Source of the DNA: Tenacibaculum sp. M341
GTDB lineage: Bacteria > Bacteroidota > Bacteroidia > Flavobacteriales > Flavobacteriaceae
Length of the DNA stretch: 64,000 bases
Direction of reading: 5' to 3'
NCBI RefSeq assembly: GCF_004337695.1
Contig: NZ_SJXJ01000001.1
Span: 62,001-126,000, forward strand
Under the pieces are notes generated by a model, which made no database searches, was not told the DNA's origin, and saw only the letters and a program-made list of their open reading frames with translations. The position numbers and the translations under genes were made by a program. How positions within the stretch are numbered: position 1 is the first letter of the stretch; each line of letters begins with the position of its first letter. Of this stretch, positions 16,985-26,300 are shown piece by piece.

Positions 16985-19900
16985 ATGAATAAACAGCAAA
17001 GGATTGTACCTAAAGGTAGAGTTGCAAAACCAGCAGCAGAAAAACCGAAGGCTCAAATACAAAAAGAAAACATACCAATAAAAAATAACAAGGAAGGTTT
17101 GAACAAACCAGTTCCTGTTGTAAATGTTGCTTCGGCAACTGTTGCTGCTCCTATAGCTAAGGAGCAAAACGATGTTAAAGAAGCATCTCAAAACACTTCA
17201 ATTTCTGCAAAAGAAATGTTAGATGCACAATATCCAACACCAACAAATAATAATTTTGATGTTAATGATTATCCGATAGCTGGACCAGGAAAACCAACTG
17301 CAGAAGAAGTTGTAGTACCAAAAACACCAGCTGAAGATCCGAGTTTTAAGGCATTGACAAGTTCTATTAATGCAAATGCTAAAAAGCAACGAAAGCATGA
17401 ACCAGCTCAAAGTGCTTCTAAAAAAGCGCAAAAAGCAGCAGTTGTTCCAAGTAATGAACGATTGAGTAAGGCACAAGCATCTCAAGTTGAGGTAATGGAA
17501 CAACAAGAAACAGGAGAATTTAAAGCTTCAGACTTTAAAGAGCAATTAAAATCTAGAATTGCAGAAATGGAATTGCCAAAAGACGAAGAGGCAGCAGATA
17601 AATTCAAAGAGAATAATAATCTTTCAGAAGTGAAATCGGCTGCAATGGGTGATGTAAAAACAGCACAAGACAATGCATCAGGAGGAATTCCTGAAGCAAC
17701 ATCAGCAGCACCAAGCACAGCATCAGTTCCAGTAACGGCAGTTGCTCCTATGCCGAAAGCAATGCCTGGTAAAAAACCAGCGATGATTCCTACAGCACAA
17801 GCAATGCCAAGTAAGCGATCAGAAGCCTCTGTAGAAAAGCCATTGCAAGAAGAAACTGCAAGTTTAGATACGCAAATGGAACAACATGGTGTAACAGATA
17901 CAATGCTTGCAAATTCAAATGAAGCTTCTTTTAAGAGTGCTTTAGATGAGAAAAATAATGCCAAAGCACAAAGTAAAGCATCAGTTGTATCTTTTAGAAA
18001 TACAGAAAATCAGGAATTAAACACAGCACAACAACAAAGTCAACAACAAGTAAATGCTACCTCACAAGGAATGCATACCAATAGAGTAGCAGCATTTAAT
18101 AAAGTAGCAGGCAATCAAAAGCAGAGTGCTACCCAAAATACGGCAGCAAGAAAGCAAGTTGCTGATAAAATACAAGGACTTTATACAGAAACCAAAACAA
18201 AAGTAACGAGTATTTTATCAGCATTAGATGCCGCTGTAGCTTCTAAATTTGAAAGTGGAGCAAGAGCAGCGCAACAAGCTTTTGAAAATCATATTGAAAC
18301 CAATATGAAAGCTTACAAAGAAAAGCGTTACGGAAGTTCCATTTTTAGTTGGAAACAACTGCGAAGAGTAAAAGATGCTTTTGTAGGTTTGCCAAAAGAG
18401 GTGAATCAATTTTTTGAGAGTGGTAGAAAAATATACATTGATACCATGGATAGCTATTTAGGTTCCATAGCAACTTTAGTAGCAAATGAGTTAAACAAAG
18501 CAAAACGTACCATTAAGGAAGGTAAAAAATCGGTACAAGATTATGTAGGTGGATTATCGCCAGACTTGCGTAAAATAGGTAAGCAAGCAGCTAATGAAAT
18601 ACAAAGTAAGTTTGATAGTTTAGAGCAAGATATAGATAACAAGAAAGATACGTTAATAGATGTGTTATCTCAAAAATATTCAGAGGCTGTAGCTAGCGTT
18701 GATACTCAAATTGAAGCATTAAAAGAGAAAAATAGTGGGCTGATAAATAAAGCTATGGGAGCTTTAAAAGGTGTATTTGACATTATTATCAAAGTAAAAA
18801 ATACATTAACCAATTTATTAGCAAATGTAGTTACTGCAGTAGGTGCTATTATTTCAGATCCGATAGGATTCTTTAAGATGTTAATCACAGGTGTAGGTCA
18901 GGGAGTTCAAAATTTTATGACCAATATTGTACAGTATTTACAAAGCGGATTGCTAGGATGGTTAACAGGTGCTATGGGAAGTTTAAGCATTCAAATGCCA
19001 GAAAATATTTTCTCGTTAAAAGGAATTTTCTCATTAACTACTCAAATTTTAGGTTTTACATGGAGTACCATTAGAACTGTTGGAGTAAAAGTTGTAGGTG
19101 AACCTATTGTAAAAGCCTTAGAAACAGGTTTTGAAATGGTGCAAATTCTACGAGAAAAAGGAATAGCAGGATTATGGGAACATTTAAAAGAGCAGTTCCA
19201 AGATTTAAAAGAAACGGTTATTGGTGCTATTAAAGACATGTTAATGTCTCAAGTAATCCAAGCAGGGATTAAATGGATTCTAGGTTTGCTTTCTCCAGTA
19301 GGAGCTTTTGTCAAAGCAATTATGGCAATTATAGATGTAGTTAAGTTCTTTATACAACGAGCTTCACAAATAGCAGAATTGGTAAGTGCATTTACAGAAT
19401 CTATTGCAGCTATTGCAGCCGGAAAAGTTGGAGCTGTGGCTAAGAGTATTGAAAATGCATTAGGAAAAGCAGTTCCTGTAGTAATTGGTTTATTGGCATC
19501 TGTATTAGGTATTGGAGGCTTGGCAAATAAAGTGTTAGGAATTGTACGTAAAATAAGAAAGCGTGTAGAAAAAGCATTATTTAGCCTATGGACTAAAATT
19601 AAGAATGCTGGAAGGAAGGTTTGGAGGAAATTATCTCGTAAAAAAGGAAGTTCTAAGAAGATTAAAGAGGATAATAAAAAACAAAAGCCAGAAAAAATTA
19701 CAGCTAAAGATAGGGCTAAGCACAAAAAAATGGCTAGTAAAATTAAGGCAAAACTTTCAGCTAAGTCAAACAAAAAAACTAAAGACTTTAAAGAGTTTTA
19801 TGAAATAAAAACTAAAGAAGCTAAGAAATTAGAAGACAAATATCAACCAAAGCTTAAAAAAGGAATTAATTTAGATATAACATCTGGGACTTTATCTCAA

Positions 19901-21322
19901 GAGCGAAAGGATAATGATATAGATTTTAATATCAAAATTTATCCAAATACTACTGAAGAAAAATTAACTCTTGAATACGATAAGAATATTGAAAGAATAT
20001 ATAAAGAGAACAAAGAGAGTTTACATTCAGAGGCGGAAAAAGATGTTCGTCTTGCTTTTGAGCAAATAAAGAAAGAAGAGAAGAAAAAAGAGAGTAAAAA
20101 TAGAAAAAGATCATGGAGCGGACTTTTAGATGAGTTTAAGACTACTGATCCTACTAAGGAGTTGTATAACAATCCTGTAAAGAATCAAAGAAATTATGGA
20201 GATTATGTAAGAGGACTTTTCAAAAAGTCGGCAGATAGAGTAATGGGAGATGCTTCTGATACCGAAAAGAATAATGAAATAGAGAGTAAGATAAATACAT
20301 TAACAGATGGTAAAAGAGTTTATCAAACTATAAGAGGACAGATTTTTGACAAGAGCAAAGAGGTAAAAGTTAATGAACAGTTAGATAGTTTATTCAGAGG
20401 AGAGGAAGGAGAACACGAACAATATAAAGTATTAAAACAAGAAGTTGATTTTACTGGCACTACAGAGGGAGTTCTTGTGGTGAATTATAAATATCTTGTA
20501 AAAAAAGGAGATCAGCCAGAAGAAACCAAAACTTTTAAAGTAACTTTACAGCAAGCCAAATTGAGTAACGGATTACAAGGAATTAAACATAAGGTAGAAG
20601 GGTTTAATTTAGCAATTAAAGAACCAGGTACTAGAGGTAAAACAGCATCAGCAGTAAATAAGGCGTCTAGAGAACAAGTACAGAAAGCTAAAGCTGAAAA
20701 TTCGGAGGTCATTAGTCAAATAACTAAGTTGGATGAAGGAAATAATGAAAGCACAGCTAGAGTAGAAAAAAAAGATCAGTTTAAAGATCAAATTGATGAT
20801 AAAACAATTAAATTTAATGCATCTCATTTAATTGCAGATTGGTTTCAAGGTTCTGGTTATGTATTAGGTCTTAATTTAGTTAATACTTCAGAACATTACA
20901 ATAAACAAGTGATGTTTGAAAAAGAAAAGCAGATAGAATCATCGTTAACGGATAAAGAAGATATATATAAAGCTAAGTACAAAAGAAAAGAGATTCCAGT
21001 GGAATATATAACATTCAATATGAAAGTAGAGGCTGAGTGGATACCAATTGTTGACAATGAAATTTTTGATGTTTTAAGAGAAAAAACTAAAAAACAATCA
21101 AATGAGACTCAAATAGAAACAAAAGAAAGATTAGAAAGTTTGCATCAGGTTTTATCTAAAAGAACTGATCCTAAATTTTGTAATTCTGTAGTTTATGAGG
21201 TTCCTTGGATTACATTAAATGGTGCTAATGGAGAAAAAATAGTTTCAGTACAATCTGGTTTACCAGCAATAAAAATAGGTCAAGATATAAATTTAAAAGA
21301 TAGTTTAAAGAATCAAAGTTAA
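16985..21322 (+). CDS. large eCIS-type polymorphic toxin with C-terminal His-Me-finger-like nuclease motif
   Basis: A 1445-residue protein without signal peptide. Residues 1-430 are a low-complexity Ala/Gln/Lys/Pro-rich region. Residues 430-600 are helical. Residues about 605-870 carry the amphipathic core with GGLANKVLGIVRKIRKRVEKA that I recognise from eCIS-associated effectors, which often also carry DUF4157; no HExxH of DUF4157 is seen here. A Lys-rich linker follows (870-950). The C-terminal part contains NASHLIADWFQGSG and LGLNLVNTSEHYN (His1281, Asn1297, Asn1306), similar to the GHLIA..GGSG..NLVP motif of DNA/RNA non-specific endonucleases. A probable immunity gene follows one base after the stop. 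Role inferred: injected or delivered nuclease toxin. No delivery genes are in the window. Confidence 0.72.
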   Translation: MNKQQRIVPKGRVAKPAAEKPKAQIQKENIPIKNNKEGLNKPVPVVNVASATVAAPIAKEQNDVKEASQNTSISAKEMLDAQYPTPTNNNFDVNDYPIAGPGKPTAEEVVVPKTPAEDPSFKALTSSINANAKKQRKHEPAQSASKKAQKAAVVPSNERLSKAQASQVEVMEQQETGEFKASDFKEQLKSRIAEMELPKDEEAADKFKENNNLSEVKSAAMGDVKTAQDNASGGIPEATSAAPSTASVPVTAVAPMPKAMPGKKPAMIPTAQAMPSKRSEASVEKPLQEETASLDTQMEQHGVTDTMLANSNEASFKSALDEKNNAKAQSKASVVSFRNTENQELNTAQQQSQQQVNATSQGMHTNRVAAFNKVAGNQKQSATQNTAARKQVADKIQGLYTETKTKVTSILSALDAAVASKFESGARAAQQAFENHIETNMKAYKEKRYGSSIFSWKQLRRVKDAFVGLPKEVNQFFESGRKIYIDTMDSYLGSIATLVANELNKAKRTIKEGKKSVQDYVGGLSPDLRKIGKQAANEIQSKFDSLEQDIDNKKDTLIDVLSQKYSEAVASVDTQIEALKEKNSGLINKAMGALKGVFDIIIKVKNTLTNLLANVVTAVGAIISDPIGFFKMLITGVGQGVQNFMTNIVQYLQSGLLGWLTGAMGSLSIQMPENIFSLKGIFSLTTQILGFTWSTIRTVGVKVVGEPIVKALETGFEMVQILREKGIAGLWEHLKEQFQDLKETVIGAIKDMLMSQVIQAGIKWILGLLSPVGAFVKAIMAIIDVVKFFIQRASQIAELVSAFTESIAAIAAGKVGAVAKSIENALGKAVPVVIGLLASVLGIGGLANKVLGIVRKIRKRVEKALFSLWTKIKNAGRKVWRKLSRKKGSSKKIKEDNKKQKPEKITAKDRAKHKKMASKIKAKLSAKSNKKTKDFKEFYEIKTKEAKKLEDKYQPKLKKGINLDITSGTLSQERKDNDIDFNIKIYPNTTEEKLTLEYDKNIERIYKENKESLHSEAEKDVRLAFEQIKKEEKKKESKNRKRSWSGLLDEFKTTDPTKELYNNPVKNQRNYGDYVRGLFKKSADRVMGDASDTEKNNEIESKINTLTDGKRVYQTIRGQIFDKSKEVKVNEQLDSLFRGEEGEHEQYKVLKQEVDFTGTTEGVLVVNYKYLVKKGDQPEETKTFKVTLQQAKLSNGLQGIKHKVEGFNLAIKEPGTRGKTASAVNKASREQVQKAKAENSEVISQITKLDEGNNESTARVEKKDQFKDQIDDKTIKFNASHLIADWFQGSGYVLGLNLVNTSEHYNKQVMFEKEKQIESSLTDKEDIYKAKYKRKEIPVEYITFNMKVEAEWIPIVDNEIFDVLREKTKKQSNETQIETKERLESLHQVLSKRTDPKFCNSVVYEVPWITLNGANGEKIVSVQSGLPAIKIGQDINLKDSLKNQS

Positions 21323-21323
21323 A

Positions 21324-21872
21324 ATGGAAGAAATTAGGGATTTTATATTAAATTTTTTATTAAATGAGGCAGATGCTCTAAATAAGTGGCATAAGTCTAA
21401 AAACATTAAAGAGTTTAATAATTCGTTAAAAGAATTACATTCAAAAGTTGTCTCTGAGATGTATGGCACACTAGGGATGATTCAATTAAATAAACCTGAG
21501 AGTGAAGATTTTTACAAAACATATCAATATAGAGAGGTATTTAAGCCACGTCATTTATTCAAAATAAGTTATTACAAGAGTGAAAAATATGGGGAAGTTT
21601 GGATTTGTTATACTTCAGGAACAAATCCAGACATAGACTTCCCAATATTGACACATGCGCTTTTTGTAATTAAAGAGGAGGAGGATTTCAAAATAGCAAG
21701 AAATTATATTTATTCTAATCAAGGAGGAATGAGTAAAACTTATGGATGGGAAGGAGGATCAGGGTATAAAGATTTAACTTTTGAATCTATAGGAGATTTA
21801 ATAAAAGTAGAGAGGTATTTAGAACCTGAAGATTATCGTGATGCTTTAATGATATATAATGAAGAAGCTTAA
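21324..21872 (+). CDS. probable immunity protein of the adjacent nuclease toxin
   Basis: A 182-residue acidic cytoplasmic protein without signal peptide or membrane segment. It begins one base after the toxin stop, the usual position of an immunity gene. The N-terminal helix and central strands (KISYYKSEKYGEVWICYTSG, then HALFVIKEEEDFKIARNYIY) are reminiscent of NTF2-fold-type immunity proteins, but I cannot confirm the family. The role is inferred from position, size and acidity. Confidence 0.6.
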   Translation: MEEIRDFILNFLLNEADALNKWHKSKNIKEFNNSLKELHSKVVSEMYGTLGMIQLNKPESEDFYKTYQYREVFKPRHLFKISYYKSEKYGEVWICYTSGTNPDIDFPILTHALFVIKEEEDFKIARNYIYSNQGGMSKTYGWEGGSGYKDLTFESIGDLIKVERYLEPEDYRDALMIYNEEA

Positions 21873-22222
21873 TTTAGTATTCTCATTAATAGGGTTACGT
21901 ATTTTCTATTTGATTATATTAGTTTTAGTAATTAATAGGTAAAATACTGATTATACACAGTAAATAAAAGCTAGAAAGAAAAACTCCATTAAAAAGCTAT
22001 TATCTAAATACCTTTTTTAGGTATCCAATTATAGAAAAAAATAAAAGAAAAATATACTAGCACTAGAGTACAAATCTAGTGCTAGTATTACATAACTAAT
22101 ACCCAAAAACAAAAGATTAAGTCTGATAAAAAGACAAAATATATGCTATAACAAATGTTACAGCAGTAGGTTTTTAGTGCAAAAATTTTAATGAAACTAT
22201 AGTAGTAATTTAAAAGATACAC
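21873..22222. other. intergenic stretch between convergent toxin loci
   Basis: About 350 AT-rich bases without a credible gene. It holds the minus-strand terminator hairpin at 22036-22088 and ends at the right copy of the direct repeat. Confidence 0.6.
22036..22088 (-). terminator. minus-strand terminator
   Basis: A perfect 14-base stem (ATACTAGCACTAGA with TCTAGTGCTAGTAT) and 7-base loop at 22054-22088. Read on the minus strand it is followed by TATTTTTCTTTTATTTTTT, so it probably ends the minus-strand toxin/immunity transcript. Confidence 0.65.
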
Positions 22223-22255
22223 AATAGAGCAGTATTTTAAAGCTGCTCTATTTTT
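22222..22255 (+). terminator. right copy of the direct repeat bracketing the toxin locus; forward terminator
   Basis: AATAGAGCAG and CTGCTCTATT arms close a 10-base loop and run into T. This copy matches 16830-16863 at 29 of 34 positions. The stop codon of the minus-strand immunity gene (22237-22239) lies in the loop. Confidence 0.7.
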
Positions 22256-22554
22256 GTTTGATATGTTTTTTTTATCATTTGTAGCCATTGCCAAATTTCT
22301 TCAGTAGTTTCAAAATGTCTGTTGATTTCTCGAGCAATTAATTTTAAAGTGTTAGGATCATTATCTAACATTTCTAATTCTTTATAAGTCTGTGTAATTG
22401 TTGCTGTGGTATTAGATAAAATATAATTGGCAATGATTTTTTTATCAGTCAATGTATCATCAAATTCAGCTTCAGGAAAGTATCCTGCGAAAAAGTTTAA
22501 AACATCGGGTGTATTTTCTATAAAACTTTGTAAAATGTCTTCCATTGTTATCAA
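22237..22554 (-). CDS. CdiI-like contact-dependent inhibition immunity protein
   Basis: A 105-residue acidic protein resembling the CdiI_2 type of immunity proteins: DVLNFFAGYFPEAEFDD near the N-terminus, an ILSNTTATITQTYKELEML helix and a C-terminal TTEEIWQWLQMIKKTYQ helix. It lies 72 bases downstream of the RNase A-like lipoprotein toxin on the same strand and so is its likely antidote. The start is 22554, or the Met at 22545. Family assignment is from memory of the pattern. Confidence 0.68.
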   Translation of the reverse strand: MITMEDILQSFIENTPDVLNFFAGYFPEAEFDDTLTDKKIIANYILSNTTATITQTYKELEMLDNDPNTLKLIAREINRHFETTEEIWQWLQMIKKTYQTKIEQL

Positions 22555-22566
22555 TCAATTTTAGTG

Positions 22567-22604
22567 AATAGCTCTCTAAAAACATGAATGTTTAGAGAGC
22601 TATT
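22567..22604. terminator. hairpin between toxin and immunity genes
   Basis: A perfect 14-base stem (AATAGCTCTCTAAA with TTTAGAGAGCTATT) and 10-base loop. The T-run (seven T) is on the plus-strand side only. On the minus strand it lacks a T-run, so it may instead tune read-through, processing or stability of the bicistronic toxin-immunity message. Confidence 0.6.
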
Positions 22605-22626
22605 TTTTTGTTTTTGGTAATTTCAG

Positions 22627-23205
22627 TTAGTAAGGATAAGCAGTAATAATTGTAAAATCGTAATCATTATCCCAGTTGTTATCATAAGAAATACAACTTC
22701 TTTTAGATAATATAACTCTAAATCTTCTTGATTGGAAGGTGTTGTAACTTCCTCTTTCCGTTACTTTTCCAACATTACTACTGTGAGTATAGTATATTAC
22801 TAAATTAGAGTTACTGCTAGAGTTTAACCAATTATTAACTCTAGATGCATTGTATGAATAAATAGAATTATAAATTAGTTGACCTGCTTGATTTCTGTTA
22901 TAAAAAGTACTTGCAGCACTAATTGAAGAATTTCTTAATCTATTGTATAAATAGTTGTCTGATTTTTCAATATGACGTTCAATAGTATGACCACCACAGT
23001 CTTCATGATCATATAAAAAACGACTAGAGTAGCGCTCAGCATGTTTTGTTTCGTCTAGAACATTTTTTATTGAATTTTGTTCAGAGATGATTGCTTCAGA
23101 AGTTTCATTTTCTAAAACAATTTCATCTTGCTGACAAGCATTGAAAGTAGTAACAAGAAGTCCTAATAGGAAAAACTTTAAGAAGTAGTTAAAGATTAAT
23201 TTCAT
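22627..23205 (-). CDS. lipoprotein carrying an RNase A-like (CdiA-CT type) toxin domain
   Basis: A 192-residue protein with a lipoprotein-type signal (hydrophobic segment, then FNAC, Cys24) and a 45-residue linker. The C-terminal domain (about 66-192) matches the bacterial RNase A-like CdiA-CT family: GGHTIERHIEKSD, ISAASTFYNRNQA, VNNWLNS, GKVTERGS, RFRVILSK and a final TIITAYPY. Candidate catalytic residues are His73, His78 or Lys81, Thr188 and Tyr190. The following gene looks like a CdiI. What is unusual is that the toxin domain sits on a short lipoprotein rather than at the end of a CdiA, Rhs or T6SS carrier. Surface display and contact-dependent killing are inferred. Confidence 0.72.
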   Translation of the reverse strand: MKLIFNYFLKFFLLGLLVTTFNACQQDEIVLENETSEAIISEQNSIKNVLDETKHAERYSSRFLYDHEDCGGHTIERHIEKSDNYLYNRLRNSSISAASTFYNRNQAGQLIYNSIYSYNASRVNNWLNSSSNSNLVIYYTHSSNVGKVTERGSYNTFQSRRFRVILSKRSCISYDNNWDNDYDFTIITAYPY

Positions 23206-23337
23206 GATAATAGATATTATTAAGATTAATGGGGTCCAATTTATGCTTGGAATAAAAAGTTAATATCATGAGCCAATTAATCTTTTGTTAGCCTATTGTA
23301 AATAAAATTTAACAGAAGAAAGAGTGTGAAACAAAAA

Positions 23338-23362
23338 AAGACCGCTCTAAAAGAGCGATCTT
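23338..23362 (-). terminator. terminator of the first T9SS paralogue
   Basis: Arms AAGACCGCTCT and AGAGCGATCTT (one mismatch) with an AAA loop. On the minus strand the hairpin is followed by TTTTTTTG. Confidence 0.7.
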
Positions 23363-23385
23363 AAAAAATTAGAATAAGTATATAG

Positions 23386-26300
23386 TTATTTCTTGATAAA
23401 ACGTTTCGTAACTGTTTTACCGTTAGAAGTAAACTTCACAAAATATGTACCAGCAGAGAATTTAGAAACATCAATAGCTGATTTTTCCATTACTTTCTTC
23501 TCTGAATTGTAAACTCTTTGTCCAGTAATAGAGAAAATAGATACTTGCTCAAAATCACCATTTAATATCTCAATATTTAAACTATTAGTTGTTGGATTAG
23601 GATATAATTTGATGTTTCTTAAAGAAGTTTCTGTAAACTCTATTAATTCCTCTCCAGGAGTTTCTGATTTTACATTATTAGCAGATTTGCTAATATTTAC
23701 TTGGTAGTCTTCAACTTCACCGTAAGTAAACGTTTCACATGCAGTTGGTATACCATTATATTTCATAGATACACGCATAATTGTAGCACCAGCAATTGCA
23801 GAACTAGGTATTGTAAATGTTCCTGAGTTAGTTGTATTGTTAGAAGCCGCTTTAGACCATACTAATTCACCTGCATCAGCAAAATCACCATCTCTGTTAT
23901 AGTCAATCCATACAGCATATCCTTCGTTATATACAGTACCTGTCCAAGTTGGAGTTACAGTAATTGTATTTGTACCACTTAAGTTTGTTGAAATAGAAGT
24001 ATAGTTTCCGTATCCACCAGTTTCAGGACCAGTAGTGTTATCAATACTTCCTAATTGAACTCTAGAAATATATTCATCATTTGTATTGTTTCCGTTAGAA
24101 TCACAATAACCAGTTGGAGGAGTAGAAGTATCACCACCACTTCCAGCTTCTAAATTAATAGTGTAATCTTCAACTTCACCATAAGTAAAGTTTTCACAAG
24201 AAGTAGGAATTGCATTATATTTCATAGAAACTCTCATTCTAACAGCAGCTTGAGAAGTACCCGTTGGTATAGTAAAAGTACCACTGTTACTTGTGTCTGT
24301 TGAAGGAGATTTAGACCATACTAATTCCCCAGCATCTGTAAAATCACCATTATTGTTATAGTCAATCCAAACAGCATACCCTTCAGCATAGTTAGTACCA
24401 GGCCATGTAGGAGTAACATTTATAGTATATTCTTGTCCTTCTGTTAAGTTTGTAGAAATACTAGAAAAATCAGAATAGAACTGAGCGCCAGAATTGTTGT
24501 TAATTGTATTTAAGCTAACATTACTAATAAATTCATCACTTACATTGTTACTTAAAGAAGCACAATATGTAACAGCAGGACCATCTAATGTTGTAAAAGT
24601 AGTACTAACTCCACTAGAAGTATTTCCAGCAGCATCTTGTGCTACTACAGTTACTGTGTAAGTAGAAAGAGGAGATAATCCAGATATATCAAAAGTAGTA
24701 CTAGCAGACGTTCCTATTTGTGTACTACCTTGAGAAATTAAGTATTGAGTAACACCAACATTATCAGTAGCAGCTGTCCAGTTTAAAGTAGCGCCAGTAG
24801 CAGTTACATTAGAAGCTGTTAAGCTAGATGGATTTGTAGGAGATTCAGTATCTGGTGGTCCAGCAGGTACCATTTCAAACGTACCAACAACTCCTTTTCT
24901 TCCATTATTCATATATTCAGTAATATACCAGAAAGTACTATTATCAGAAGGATCTACATCTACTTTACTATAATCACCGTAACGAGTACCAGGAATATTA
25001 GCGTTACCATTAGCTATAAGACCTTCAGCAGCAGTCATAGTTCCTAATGGATCTCCGTTAGATCTACCTGTAAAATAAGAACTAACTCTAACTGTAGAAG
25101 AAGTAGATGGACCAGACATAGAAGTATATCCCATACCAATATTACCACTAGCATCCATAGCTAAACTAGCATTCCACGCATGTCTACCATCAGGAGCAGT
25201 GTAAGTACCTTCTTGATATAAAGACCAAGGTTGGTTGTCTGCACTTTGACGGAATTCCATCCAACGTACAGCAGCTAATTTTCCACTAGATGCATCTGCA
25301 TCTACAACAAAGTTAAATACCGCAGAATTGTGAGTAGCAAACTTTCTAAATTGGGCTTGATTCATAATTGTAGCTTGTAAGGCATCAATAGTTGCACCAC
25401 CACCTGGTTGTGATAAGTTAGAAAAACTACCACCATCAAATACACCAATAAAAGGAGTTACAGGAATTTCTAAAGGAGTATTTGTTATAGTTGAGTTACC
25501 TGGCGTATCCCAATCTACATCAATAGTCCAAACTTTAACGTGATCATTTGATACACCACTCCAAGCATCATCTTGCATGTATACAACAGTAGCACCACCA
25601 GTAGCTGGGAAATTATTATCTGTTATATTTAATACTTGTGGGCTGTAAAAACCGCTAGTTGCAATACCAGGTAAGTTAAAACTTAAAATACCAGGATTTG
25701 ATTCTCCAGCAAGTACAGCATCTCTTTCTAATACCCAAACTCTGTTTGAGCTGTTTGTGTTATCTGTTAAGTAATAACCATCACTCCAGATAGATAATTT
25801 TTGGTAATCGTTAATTTGAGGAATGTTGTAAACAAACCATCCAGAAGTTAAAGGGTTAGCGCCATCAGATACAGCTATTTGTGCACCTGCACCACCACCG
25901 TTTAAGAAAGATAATATCCAACGATCAGCGACATTATCATAAGAAACAGTTAAATCACAACAACCACCAGAAGGGAAGATTGCTGGGTTAGGAGCGGTTT
26001 CACCTAATAATTCGTTACCAGCTTTGTCATAAATCATAAATCCTGTGTTGAATACAACAAAAACATGGTTTGGACCAACAGCTAAAGAAGGGTCTGTAGG
26101 TTGAGAGTTAGATGAATAAGTGTCAAATACTAATCCGGCATTAGCCATTTTTACACTTTGCTCTTTTGGATTTCTGTTTCTAACAAAAAAGTCATCCTTA
26201 GTTTGAGGATCTTTACCAGCTACAACAACTCCTCCCATAGATCTTTTGTCTTTAGCTTCTTTTTGAACATTTAAAAAAGGAACTAAGTCGGCAGGTCTAC

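Noticed and set aside
17219-20172. several long minus-strand frames opposite the large toxin gene
   Set aside because: They are antisense shadows of a low-complexity coding region: their translations have skewed composition and no motifs, and they lack promoters.
16985-21872. complete eCIS or T6SS gene cluster
   Set aside because: Only an effector-like gene and a likely immunity gene are present; no sheath, tube, spike, baseplate or ATPase genes are found on either side.
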